Shown here: one piece after another, positions 42,206-51,018 of the stretch | How positions within the stretch are numbered: the stretch's first letter is position 1 | Layout: the number at the start of each line of letters is the position of its first letter | Origin: Marixanthomonas sp002364245 | GTDB lineage: Bacteria > Bacteroidota > Bacteroidia > Flavobacteriales > Flavobacteriaceae | NCBI GenBank assembly: GCA_963973455.1 | Contig: CAXAZF010000003.1 | Coordinates: 186,001-250,000, forward strand | Reading direction: 5' to 3' | DNA length: 64,000 bases | The notes under the pieces: model-generated | Seen by the model: only the letters and a program-made list of their open reading frames with translations | Database searches by the model: none | Told to the model about the DNA's origin: nothing | Translations under genes and position numbers: made by a program

Positions 42206-44794
42206 ATGAAAAAACTTTTACTAGTATCAATCTTTTTAATGGGAACTGCCTTTGGGTTTTCTCAAGGAACTATCACCGGTAAAGTAGTTGGTTCAGATCT
42301 AGGGGATGCACTTCCAGGTGCCAACATTCTAGAACAAGGAACAAATAATGGTGCCATCACAGATTTTGATGGAAACTTTACATTAAGTGTAAATTCAAAT
42401 AAAGGAGCTATCATAGTTTCGTTTATTGGTTATGCGAAGAAGAAAATTTCTTATACTTTAGTAAACGGAACACTTGACTTAGGTTCTATTGCTTTAGACC
42501 CAGACGAAAATGCATTATCTGAAGTAATAATCGTAGGATCTGGGGTAATTGACTTAGCCGAAGATAGAGAAACACCTGTTGCTGTTTCAACGATAACTCA
42601 ACAAGAAATCCAGAATAAAGTTGTTGGAAACGTTGAAATAACCGAAGCATTAGAAGGGACACCTTCTGCTCACGTTTCTGGTCAATCAGGGTTTGGTGAT
42701 TCACAACTTTACTTAAGAGGTTTTGACCAAACTAATATAGGAGTGTTGTTAAATGGACAGCCTATAAATGGAATGGAAGACGGTAGAGTATATTGGTCTA
42801 ACTGGGCTGGAATTGCAGATATTGCTTCGGCAATACAAGTACAAAGAGGTTTAGGAGCTTCAAAACTAGCTATTTCTTCTGTAGGAGGAACCACTAATAT
42901 TATAATGAAAGCTGCTGATAGAAAAGAAGGTGGGTTTGTTAGATTGTTGGGAGCAAACGATAGCTACTTTAAAGGCACAGCTGCTTATGATAGTGGTGTG
43001 AGTGAAAGTGGTTGGGCTTTTTCTGTACTGGTAGATTATTGGAAAGCGCATAGAAAATGGGCAAGAGGTACATATGGAGAAGGACAAAACTATTATTTTG
43101 CAGTAGGTTATAAGCCAAACGAAACGCACTCTTTTAACTTATTGTTTACGGGTGCTCCTCAACTTCACGGACAAAAATGGAGTCAGCCTTTAGATATTGT
43201 AAGAGCTGATCCTAAATTTAACCAACATTGGGGTTATTATAACGGAGAAATAACTTCAGAAAGACAAAACTACTACCATAAACCAGTACTTAACTTAAAC
43301 TGGGATTGGAATATGGGTGAGAAATCTGATCTTTCTACAGTGCTGTATGCATCTTGGGGCCGTGGAGGTGGAACAGGAGACCGTGGTAATGGGAGAATAA
43401 GAGGTGAAGATCCAGATGGTGACGGACCTTTATATGGCCAAATAGATTTTGACGCAATTGAAGATAGCAATTCACAAATTGGCATTGGTGGAGATTATGA
43501 CAACCCACTTGGAGCAGGTTATATTAGAAGATCGTCTGTAAATAATCATCAATGGTATGGAGTGGTATCTAACTTTAACCATGATATTTCAGAAACTTTA
43601 TCGTTTAATCTTGGTTTAGATGGAAGGATGTACACAGGAGATCACTTTAGACAAGTGACAGATCTTTATGGACTTTCAGGATGGTCTAACGATCGTCCGG
43701 ATAATGCTGTGGTAACTTCAACTTTCGATGCTAACCCTTGGGCTGCATTATTTAATTTTGCAGACGAAGGAGAAAGAATTAACTATGACTATTCAGAAGA
43801 CATTAATTACATAGGTGGATTTGGTCAATTAGAATATGCAAGTAACAATTTTTCAGCTTTCTTCCAAGGATCATTGTCTACTCAATCTTACCAAAGAGTA
43901 GATCGTTTTGCTAATTTAACCTCTGATAAAGTAAGTAGAGGGGGTTATAACCTGAAAGGAGGTCTTGCATATACAATTGCAGATAACAGCAAAATTTTCC
44001 TTAATGCTGGTTACTATTCAAGACAACCATACTTGGATAATATATTCTCATTTAATGAAACAAATGCCGATTTAATTTCGCCAGAAGTTGATAATGAAAT
44101 CATTCGTTCATATGAAGCAGGATATCACTTTAAAGCAAATAAAATTTCTGCAAACTTTAATGCTTATGTAACAGATTGGTCTAATAGAACCATTTCATAC
44201 ATTGAAGATAACGACAACGGTACCCCAGAAAATGATAACGATGATTTTGAAAGCTCAGTGCTTCAAAGAGGAATTCGTCAATATCATACGGGAGCTGAAT
44301 TTGACTTTAAATGGTTTGCTACTAGTTGGTTAACTTTAAACGGTTATATGTCTGGAGGAAGTTGGGTATATAAAGGAAAGTCTAGCTTTACAGCATATAA
44401 TATCGATACCCAAGAAGTTATATCATCTGGAGAGGGTATTGACCGTCAAGGTGTAAAAGTTTCTACCGCACCTCAGTTTAGTACTGGATTAGGAGCAAAA
44501 GCAAATATATTAGATGGATTAAGTGTAGATGGTTCTATTAATTATAGAGATCGCCATTATCAGTTTACTGATGCTGGTACTTCGGCACAAGACTATGTTC
44601 CATCAAGGTTAAAGGCTTACTCAATTACAGATTTAGGTTTAACTTATAAATTTGATGTAGGTGCTAATGATTTAACTTTCAGAGCAAATGTTTACAATGT
44701 ATTCGATTATATTGGAATCCAAAATACCGATGCTTTTGGATTTTACAATGAAAACGGAAGAACATTTAACGCATCAGTTAGATATGGATTTTAA
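42206..44794 (+). CDS. TonB-dependent receptor
   Basis: An 862-residue outer-membrane receptor. The ATG at 42206 gives a signal peptide (MKKLLLVSIFLMGTAFGFSQ); an in-frame TTG at 42173 lies inside the -7 box. A carboxypeptidase-regulatory-like domain (GTITGKVVGSDLGDALPGANI) precedes the plug (ALEGTPSAHVSGQSGFGDSQLYLRG, then SSVGGTTNIIMKA) and a barrel ending FNASVRYGF. The plug segment VYWSNWAGIAD resembles PQWSNWGGLND of the receptor at 46576, so the two may be paralogues. No SusD-like partner is adjacent, and the substrate is unknown. A terminator follows. Confidence 0.93.
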   Translation: MKKLLLVSIFLMGTAFGFSQGTITGKVVGSDLGDALPGANILEQGTNNGAITDFDGNFTLSVNSNKGAIIVSFIGYAKKKISYTLVNGTLDLGSIALDPDENALSEVIIVGSGVIDLAEDRETPVAVSTITQQEIQNKVVGNVEITEALEGTPSAHVSGQSGFGDSQLYLRGFDQTNIGVLLNGQPINGMEDGRVYWSNWAGIADIASAIQVQRGLGASKLAISSVGGTTNIIMKAADRKEGGFVRLLGANDSYFKGTAAYDSGVSESGWAFSVLVDYWKAHRKWARGTYGEGQNYYFAVGYKPNETHSFNLLFTGAPQLHGQKWSQPLDIVRADPKFNQHWGYYNGEITSERQNYYHKPVLNLNWDWNMGEKSDLSTVLYASWGRGGGTGDRGNGRIRGEDPDGDGPLYGQIDFDAIEDSNSQIGIGGDYDNPLGAGYIRRSSVNNHQWYGVVSNFNHDISETLSFNLGLDGRMYTGDHFRQVTDLYGLSGWSNDRPDNAVVTSTFDANPWAALFNFADEGERINYDYSEDINYIGGFGQLEYASNNFSAFFQGSLSTQSYQRVDRFANLTSDKVSRGGYNLKGGLAYTIADNSKIFLNAGYYSRQPYLDNIFSFNETNADLISPEVDNEIIRSYEAGYHFKANKISANFNAYVTDWSNRTISYIEDNDNGTPENDNDDFESSVLQRGIRQYHTGAEFDFKWFATSWLTLNGYMSGGSWVYKGKSSFTAYNIDTQEVISSGEGIDRQGVKVSTAPQFSTGLGAKANILDGLSVDGSINYRDRHYQFTDAGTSAQDYVPSRLKAYSITDLGLTYKFDVGANDLTFRANVYNVFDYIGIQNTDAFGFYNENGRTFNASVRYGF

Positions 44795-44814
44795 TATCTT
44801 CTAAGTTTTTAAAA

Positions 44815-44849
44815 AAAAACCGCTTCAGATAGATGAAGCGGTTTTTTTT
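44815..44849 (+). terminator. Rho-independent terminator after the TonB receptor
   Basis: AAAAACCGCTTCA (44815-44827), loop GATAGA, TGAAGCGG (44834-44841), then eight T. A strong hairpin. Confidence 0.92.
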
Positions 44850-44862
44850 ATGGAATAATCGC

Positions 44863-44870
44863 TACCTTTG
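44863..44870 (+). promoter_or_regulatory. -7 element of the small membrane protein
   Basis: TACCTTTG matches TAnnTTTG, 19 nt before the ATG at 44890. Confidence 0.55.
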
Positions 44871-44889
44871 GTACTCTAAATATATAACT

Positions 44890-45330
44890 ATGTACACTAC
44901 CCTTCAATTTGTTCATTCATATTGGGCATACCTTGTTTTAGTAATCGTTTTTTTGGCAACAATAAACGCTCTAATAGGCTTTTTTTCTAATAAAGAATAC
45001 TCTCCTAGAGATTTCAGAATTTCGTTGTTTGCGTTAATCGTAACACATATTCAGTTATTGGTAGGTCTAATACTTTATTTTGTGTCGCCGCTAGGGTTAC
45101 AATCGTTGACAAGTAATGGCATGAGCACAGTTATGAAAGATTCTATGTTACGTTTATACGCAGTAGAACACCCACTTATAATGATACTTACTATTATATT
45201 TATAACAATTGGGTATTCAAAACACAAAAAGAAATTGGTGTCTAAACCAAAATTCAAAATGCTGGCCATTTTTTATACCATTGGCCTTATTTTAATGTTA
45301 AGCAGAATCCCTTGGAGCCAGTGGTTTTAA
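44890..45330 (+). CDS. Four-helix membrane protein, cytochrome-b-like
   Basis: A 146-residue protein with four predicted membrane helices (HSYWAYLVLVIVFLATINALIGFF; ISLFALIVTHIQLLVGLILYF; HPLIMILTIIFITIGYSKH; MLAIFYTIGLILMLSRIPWSQWF). Several His are placed in or near helices, including HSYW, THIQ and EHPL, which is why related proteins are often labelled cytochrome b-like. Heme binding is not shown. The ATG at 44890 is chosen because the frame upstream runs through a terminator and the -7 box. It is monocistronic with terminators on both sides. Confidence 0.75.
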   Translation: MYTTLQFVHSYWAYLVLVIVFLATINALIGFFSNKEYSPRDFRISLFALIVTHIQLLVGLILYFVSPLGLQSLTSNGMSTVMKDSMLRLYAVEHPLIMILTIIFITIGYSKHKKKLVSKPKFKMLAIFYTIGLILMLSRIPWSQWF

Positions 45331-45335
45331 AAAAT

Positions 45336-45364
45336 AAAAAAAGCGCTTTTAAAGCGCTTTTTTT
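45336..45364. terminator. Bidirectional terminator
   Basis: AAAAAAGCGCTTTT and AAAGCGCTTTTTTT form a palindromic hairpin with A- and T-tracts on either side, between convergent genes. Confidence 0.85.
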
Positions 45365-45386
45365 ATTAGCTTTAATGATAATAGCT

Positions 45387-46442
45387 TTATTCTGAAACTT
45401 CTTTAATTAAATAAACAAATACTGGAAAGTGATCACTATACCCCCCTGTAAAACCACCTACAAAACTGCGGTACGGATAGCCCTTATAGCGGCCCCTGGG
45501 ATTTGCTAAATAGCTTTTATTATATATACCTGCTTTATAAAACCGATAAGATGAATAATCCTTTTTCAATAACTCCTTTGAGAGGATCATTTGGTCAAAT
45601 AAATTCCAGCTGTCCCTCCAAGCCAAAGTACCAATTCCTTTATTGTACATCTCTTCCATGGGGTTGTACAATTCTTTAATTTTAACATCTTCTCTGTTTT
45701 CTTTGGCTTTTAAAACTTCTTTTACACTTGGGCTAGTAGGATCGTCATTCATATCGCCCATAGTAATAATCTTGGCATACGGATCTTCACTGAAAAGGGA
45801 GTCGATAATCCGTTTGTTTAGTTTTGCTGCCTTTATCCGTTTAGGTCTGCTTCTCGCTTCTCCACCACTCCGGGAAGGCCAGTGATTTACAATAAAGTGT
45901 ATTTTCTCTCCATCGAGCATACCACTTACCAATAATTGATCTCGAGTATATACCCGTTTGGTCCGATCGTTATCTCTATATATTAGAAGTGGAAGCGCTT
46001 TGTAGTTGGTAGGGATGAATAATCTTTTTTGATACAAAAGTGCTACGTCAATTCCACGTCTGTCGGGCGAATCAAATTGCACGATGCCGTAATCTTTGTA
46101 TAAAAGAGGCTCTTGGTTTACAAGATCTTCCAATACTTTTCTGTTTTCAATTTCTGCAACGCCTATTATTGCTGGACTGGTTCCTGTAACATCTTTTCCT
46201 ATTTCAGAAATAACTTTCGCCATATTGGCAAGTTTTTGTTTATAAACACCTTCCCGTAGGTCTTCCCCCATTTCCATTATCGGGCTGGCTTCATCATTTA
46301 TAGCAGTGTCATCCTCTGGATCATATAAATTTTCCAAATTATAAAAAGCGATGGTGTTTACTTTATATTTTTTTTCTTCTTGTGCCGAAACACCAAGCAG
46401 TGAAAAAGTAAAGATCAATAGCAGGTAATGCTTGAATTTCAT
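45387..46442 (-). CDS. Secreted endonuclease/exonuclease/phosphatase family protein
   Basis: A 351-residue exported protein (signal MKFKHYLLLIFTFSLLGVSAQ) with the EEP fold. Catalytic motifs are intact: NLENLYDPEDD near the start, GVAEIENRKVL with the metal-binding Glu, VNHWPSRSGG, GDMNDDPTSPS, and YSDHFPVFVYL with the SDH catalytic end. These enzymes hydrolyse phosphodiesters in nucleic acids or phosphate from other substrates. It diverges from a TonB receptor/DUF5689 pair across 133 nt. I infer a role in degrading extracellular nucleic acid or another phosphorylated nutrient before uptake. Confidence 0.88.
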   Translation of the reverse strand: MKFKHYLLLIFTFSLLGVSAQEEKKYKVNTIAFYNLENLYDPEDDTAINDEASPIMEMGEDLREGVYKQKLANMAKVISEIGKDVTGTSPAIIGVAEIENRKVLEDLVNQEPLLYKDYGIVQFDSPDRRGIDVALLYQKRLFIPTNYKALPLLIYRDNDRTKRVYTRDQLLVSGMLDGEKIHFIVNHWPSRSGGEARSRPKRIKAAKLNKRIIDSLFSEDPYAKIITMGDMNDDPTSPSVKEVLKAKENREDVKIKELYNPMEEMYNKGIGTLAWRDSWNLFDQMILSKELLKKDYSSYRFYKAGIYNKSYLANPRGRYKGYPYRSFVGGFTGGYSDHFPVFVYLIKEVSE

Positions 46443-46517
46443 AGTAGTAACAGATTATGTTTGTGTAAATTTCAATACAAATTCGAGGCCAAAAGTAGGT
46501 ATTTCATTTAAAAAATG

Positions 46518-46525
46518 TAGTTTTG
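46518..46525 (+). promoter_or_regulatory. -7 element of the TonB receptor/DUF5689 operon
   Basis: TAGTTTTG matches TAnnTTTG, 50 nt before the ATG at 46576. No equivalent box was found for the divergent nuclease gene. Confidence 0.5.
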
Positions 46526-46575
46526 CCCCGCAAGAATATTACTAATTTAATTTTTTTAAACTAACTAACAACAGG

Positions 46576-49428
46576 ATGAAACAGTTCATTTTAACTTTAT
46601 GGATTGGGTTGTTGGGCGCTTTTTCTTTATTCGCCCAAGATGCAATTGTAAAGGGAAGGGTTGTGGATACAAATTCCAGTGAGCCGGTACCGGACGTTGA
46701 AGTAAGTATTCAATCCAGCAATTTTAGTGCTGAAACCTCTACCGAAGGTACTTTCAATATTACAGGAAGTGATTTGCCACAAGGAGAACAAGTACTTTTG
46801 ATCGCTAAGCCTGGTTATATAAACCAGCAAATTCCTATCACCATTCAAAATGGAAAAACCATTGATTTAGACCCTATTTTACTCGAAGTCGATCTTACGG
46901 CCGTGGAGGCCGAAATAGGTGTCATCAGCCTTTCAGATAATGAGCTGGACCAAGACGATGGCACTTCTTTTAATATTTCAGGGCTTTTACAGGCATCAAG
47001 GGATGTATTTCTTAATGCTGCTGCTTTTGATTTTAGTGCTACTTTTTTCCGTCCAAGAGGTTTGGATAATGAAAACGGGAAGGTACTCATCAATGGTATT
47101 GAAATGAACAAACAATATAACGGTCGTCCACAATGGAGCAATTGGGGCGGTCTTAATGATGCACAACGAAACCGGGAATTTTCAATGGGCTTGAGCCCCA
47201 ATGATTACACCTTTGGGGGAATTGCCGGGACTACCAATATCGTTATGCGAGCTTCTCAATACAGAGAAGGAGGCCGTGTATCGTATGCTATGGCAAACCG
47301 AAGTTATTCAGGTCGTGTTATGGGATCCTACAACAGTGGTTTGTTAAACAATGGTTGGGCTTATTCAGTATTGGTTTCCAGAAGGTTTGGCGATGAAGGA
47401 TATATAGAAGGTACCTTATATGATGCCAATTCCATATTTGCTTCTGTAGAAAAACAATTGAACGATGACCATAGTTTAAACTTTTCGGCTTTTTATACAC
47501 CCAATAGAAGAGGAAAATCTACAGCTATTACCCAAGAAATGAAAGACCTGAAAGATAGAAGGTATAATCCAAACTGGGGTTATCAAGATGGAGATATGAG
47601 AAATAGCCGTGTTCGGGAAATTGAAGAACCAGTTATTATGTTAAACCATTACTGGGATATTTCTGATAAAACAACACTAAACACCAACCTTGGCTACCAG
47701 TTTGGAAAAATGGGAAATACCCGTATAGACAATGGAGGTACAAGATTGATTACCATCGATGGGGAAGAAGCTTATATTGGTGGTGCAAGAAATCCGTTGG
47801 GTAATTATTACCAACGCCTGCCCAGTTATTTTCTTCAAGATGACGATCCAACAACTGCTGATTACCGAAATGCCTATTTGGCCGAACAGGAGTTTATAAA
47901 TGACGGACAATTGGACTGGGAATCATTGTATAGAGCCAATGCCATTGTAAGGGCAGCTGGTGGAAATTCCATTTATGCAATACAAGAAGATAGAACAGAC
48001 GACACCCAATTTACTGTAAATTCTATTTTAAATACGAGCTTAGCTGAGAATATCCTTTTTACAGGAAGTGTTAATTATCGTAATTTAAAAAGTGAAAATT
48101 TTGCCGAGCTAAAAGACCTATTAGGTGGTACAGGGTATCTTGATGTTGATTTCTTTGCTGGCGAAGATGCCCAGAACCAACAAATAAGTGTTGGCGATGT
48201 AGCACAAAGTGATTTGCAAAACCGAAATCGGATTGTAAAAAAAGGAGAGCGCTACAAGTATAATTACGACATCAATGCCGATGTACTTACAGGTTTTGCA
48301 CAAGCCCAATTTAAATACAACAAAGTAGACTTTTACACAGGTGCCGAAGTTTCATCAACTAATTACCAACGTAACGGATTATATGAAAACGGAAATTACC
48401 CTGGAAATAGATCGCTGGGGAAAAGCGAGAAAGTAAGCTTTACTAACTTTAAAATTAAAGGAGGGGCAACCTATAAAGTAACAGGCCGTCATTTGGTTGA
48501 TTTTAATGCCGGTTACTTAACAAAAGCACCAAGTATTCGCAATACCTTTAGTAATTCGCGCCAAAATAACGATGTGGTCATTGGCTTGGAAGATGAAAAA
48601 ATTACTAGTGCCGATCTTAGTTATATTTTCCGCTCACCAATTGTAAAAGCAAGACTGACTGGATTTTATGCAAACATCAAAGATGCAACAGATATAGGTT
48701 TCTACTTTACTGAAAATCTAACAGGCCTCGGTTATGATGAAGGGGCCTTTGTTCAAGAAGTAATCACAGGGGCTGAAAAAAGACATTTAGGTGCCGAATT
48801 GGGAATTGAAGCCCAAGTAACACCGACAGTTAAATTGAAAGCTGCAGCATCTGTTGGGCAGTATATTTATAACAACAATCCAAACCTGTATTTAACAAGT
48901 GATGATTTTGAAGGTCCATTGACCTTTGGCGATGGAACAACGAATTTAAAAAACTACCATATTGCAGGAGGGCCAGAAAGAGCCTATCAATTAGGGTTTG
49001 AATACCGCGATCCTAATTTCTGGTGGGTTGGTGCAACTACCAATTATTTCAGCAATGCGTATATTGATGTAAATAACTTGGCACGCTCTGCCAATTTCAG
49101 TACAGATTTTGACGGGCAACCGTATTCAAATTATGATCCTGAAGTTGCAAAACAACTGCTTAAACAAGAAGAGTTTGGTGATTACTTTTTAGTAAATGCA
49201 GTAGGTGGGAAATCCTGGAAAATAGATGATTACTACGTAGGTTTCTTTGCAGTAATTAACAATATCTTAAATCAAGAGTATAAAACGGGAGGTTTTGAAC
49301 AAGGAAGAAAAACCACCTATCCAGATTTACAGGAAGACCAATCCAGGGCAAACGGCGCTATTTTTGGGCCCCGTTATTTCTTTGGGTATGGTACCACTTA
49401 TTACTTAAACTTTTACGTACGCTTTTAA
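46576..49428 (+). CDS. Large TonB-dependent receptor paired with a DUF5689 lipoprotein
   Basis: A 950-residue outer-membrane receptor. Signal peptide to about FAQ (21), a regulatory-like domain (GRVVDTNSSEPVPDVEVSIQ), then a plug with FRPRGLDNENGKVLINGIEMNKQYN and GGIAGTTNIVMRAS, and a barrel ending TTYYLNFYVRF. The canonical TonB plug region is shortened and diverges from the iron-siderophore type. The DUF5689 gene starts 33 nt downstream and should be co-transcribed, standing where a SusD-like lipoprotein would be in glycan systems. The substrate is unknown; the neighbouring secreted nuclease suggests nucleotides or nucleic acid. Confidence 0.93.
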   Translation: MKQFILTLWIGLLGAFSLFAQDAIVKGRVVDTNSSEPVPDVEVSIQSSNFSAETSTEGTFNITGSDLPQGEQVLLIAKPGYINQQIPITIQNGKTIDLDPILLEVDLTAVEAEIGVISLSDNELDQDDGTSFNISGLLQASRDVFLNAAAFDFSATFFRPRGLDNENGKVLINGIEMNKQYNGRPQWSNWGGLNDAQRNREFSMGLSPNDYTFGGIAGTTNIVMRASQYREGGRVSYAMANRSYSGRVMGSYNSGLLNNGWAYSVLVSRRFGDEGYIEGTLYDANSIFASVEKQLNDDHSLNFSAFYTPNRRGKSTAITQEMKDLKDRRYNPNWGYQDGDMRNSRVREIEEPVIMLNHYWDISDKTTLNTNLGYQFGKMGNTRIDNGGTRLITIDGEEAYIGGARNPLGNYYQRLPSYFLQDDDPTTADYRNAYLAEQEFINDGQLDWESLYRANAIVRAAGGNSIYAIQEDRTDDTQFTVNSILNTSLAENILFTGSVNYRNLKSENFAELKDLLGGTGYLDVDFFAGEDAQNQQISVGDVAQSDLQNRNRIVKKGERYKYNYDINADVLTGFAQAQFKYNKVDFYTGAEVSSTNYQRNGLYENGNYPGNRSLGKSEKVSFTNFKIKGGATYKVTGRHLVDFNAGYLTKAPSIRNTFSNSRQNNDVVIGLEDEKITSADLSYIFRSPIVKARLTGFYANIKDATDIGFYFTENLTGLGYDEGAFVQEVITGAEKRHLGAELGIEAQVTPTVKLKAAASVGQYIYNNNPNLYLTSDDFEGPLTFGDGTTNLKNYHIAGGPERAYQLGFEYRDPNFWWVGATTNYFSNAYIDVNNLARSANFSTDFDGQPYSNYDPEVAKQLLKQEEFGDYFLVNAVGGKSWKIDDYYVGFFAVINNILNQEYKTGGFEQGRKTTYPDLQEDQSRANGAIFGPRYFFGYGTTYYLNFYVRF

Positions 49429-49460
49429 ACAAAACCGAATAAAACAAATACCGATATAAA

Positions 49461-50861
49461 ATGAAAACTTTTAATTTTTATAAACTGATAACCCTGTTCT
49501 TGCTGGCAGTAGTAGCTACTTCTTGTGTTCAGGATGACGAATTTGACGTGCCGGATACTAATGTTGAAGCCCCAAACATCACGGGGTCGATCATTACCAT
49601 TGGAGCATTAAACGATGCTTTATTGCAGGAAATGAATACTAACGGAAATTCAACATTAACTTTTACCGAAACAGATACTTATGTTTCGGGATATGTGATA
49701 TCAAGTGATGAAGCTGGTAACTTTTTTGAAGAAATAATTATCCAAGACGAAGCATCTAGTCCGCTTAGAGGTGTAAAAATACTTGTTGATGTAAACCCAT
49801 TGTTTACTACTTATGAGTTTGGTAGAAAAATTTTCATAAAACTAGATGGTCTTACGGTAGGTATGGACAGCGGTGTATTAACTTTAGGAGTTCGAGATGG
49901 GGTTGAAGTAGGACAAATTTCAGAATCCCAAATAGGTGAATTTTTGATACGCGATATCGAAGTGGCCGAAATTACTCCACTATCTTTAAATATTGCTGAT
50001 TTTACCCAAGACAAAACAAACCTATATGTTCAATTGAGCAATGTACAGTTTAACCGAAGTGAAGTGCTTGGCGACAATAGAAAAACATTTGCAGGGGAAC
50101 CAAGCGATAGTTTTGATGGCGAGCGTATTTTAGAAAGCTGTGGAACTGGTAACACAACAATATTCAGCACTAGTACATTTGCAGATTTTAAATCATTGTT
50201 ACTACCTACAGGACAAGGCACAATATCGGCAATCCTTACTCGCGATTTTACAGGAAATGAATTTAATATAGTGGTAAACGACCCTTCCACAATTAATTTT
50301 GACAACGAACGTTGCGACCCTGAATTTTTTGTGTGTACTACCCCAAGTGGTGGTGGGGCACCATTCTTTAATGTAGATTTTGAAGAATTTGATGCTATTG
50401 AAGAGTTTGTAGATGCAGGATGGACGAATGTAAACGTAAATGGCGGTAGTACTGTTTGGCAAATAGGAAACTTCGATAATAGTAATTATGCGCAAATATC
50501 TGGTTTTAACTCTGGAGAAGATGATATAGAAACCTGGCTGGTAACGCCAGAAATTGATATGGACAATACCACAGGTGAAGAATTGAGCTTTGAGGTTCAA
50601 GCTAGTTTTGACAATGGTACCATTTTAAGCGTGTTGTTCTCTACTAACTTTACAGGTGATGTTACCACGGCAGATTGGCAATATTTAGATGCCAATATTC
50701 CAACGGGTCCAACAGATGGTTTTGGAGACTTCCAGCCCGTTGGTCCAATTAACGTTTCATGTATTGATGGTCCCATTCATATTGCATTTTTATATGAAGG
50801 TTCAGACCCTAATGCAACCACTCGTTATCACGTGGATAATATTAAGGTTACAGGAAACTAA
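49461..50861 (+). CDS. DUF5689 lipoprotein with choice-of-anchor-J-like C-terminal domain
   Basis: A 466-residue lipoprotein (lipobox ATSC, then VQDDE). Residues about 45-280 match DUF5689 (TDTYVSGYVISSDEAGNFFEEIIIQDE; GRKIFIKLDGLTVGMDSGVLTLGV), an OB-fold-like module seen in Bacteroidota surface proteins. Residues about 300-465 resemble a choice-of-anchor J domain (FNVDFEEFDAIEEFVDAGWTNV; DDIETWLVTPEIDMD; RYHVDNIKVTGN). It is expected on the cell surface as the partner of the co-transcribed TonB receptor, probably binding ligand. A strong terminator follows. Confidence 0.88.
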   Translation: MKTFNFYKLITLFLLAVVATSCVQDDEFDVPDTNVEAPNITGSIITIGALNDALLQEMNTNGNSTLTFTETDTYVSGYVISSDEAGNFFEEIIIQDEASSPLRGVKILVDVNPLFTTYEFGRKIFIKLDGLTVGMDSGVLTLGVRDGVEVGQISESQIGEFLIRDIEVAEITPLSLNIADFTQDKTNLYVQLSNVQFNRSEVLGDNRKTFAGEPSDSFDGERILESCGTGNTTIFSTSTFADFKSLLLPTGQGTISAILTRDFTGNEFNIVVNDPSTINFDNERCDPEFFVCTTPSGGGAPFFNVDFEEFDAIEEFVDAGWTNVNVNGGSTVWQIGNFDNSNYAQISGFNSGEDDIETWLVTPEIDMDNTTGEELSFEVQASFDNGTILSVLFSTNFTGDVTTADWQYLDANIPTGPTDGFGDFQPVGPINVSCIDGPIHIAFLYEGSDPNATTRYHVDNIKVTGN

Positions 50862-50886
50862 AACAGTTAACCTTATAAAAAACTAT

Positions 50887-50913
50887 AAGGGCTCCAAATG
50901 GAGCCCTTTTTTT
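50887..50913 (+). terminator. Rho-independent terminator after the DUF5689 gene
   Basis: AAGGGCTCC (50887-50895), loop AAAT, GGAGCCCTT (50900-50908), then a T-run. Confidence 0.93.
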
Positions 50914-50994
50914 ATAGCTGGAGAATTTCCCTGCTTTTTAGACCACAGTCCGTTAAATGATTATAAATACAAAATTCTGAAGCAAAAGCTTTTG

Positions 50995-51002
50995 TATCTT
51001 TG
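50995..51002 (+). promoter_or_regulatory. -7 element of hflX
   Basis: TATCTTTG matches TAnnTTTG, 16 nt before the ATG at 51019. Confidence 0.55.
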
Positions 51003-51018
51003 TTTCAGAATTAAATAT

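Noticed and set aside
50202..50600. 132-codon minus-strand frame inside the DUF5689 gene
   Set aside because: It is wholly antisense to a real gene, with no signal, motif or promoter supporting it.
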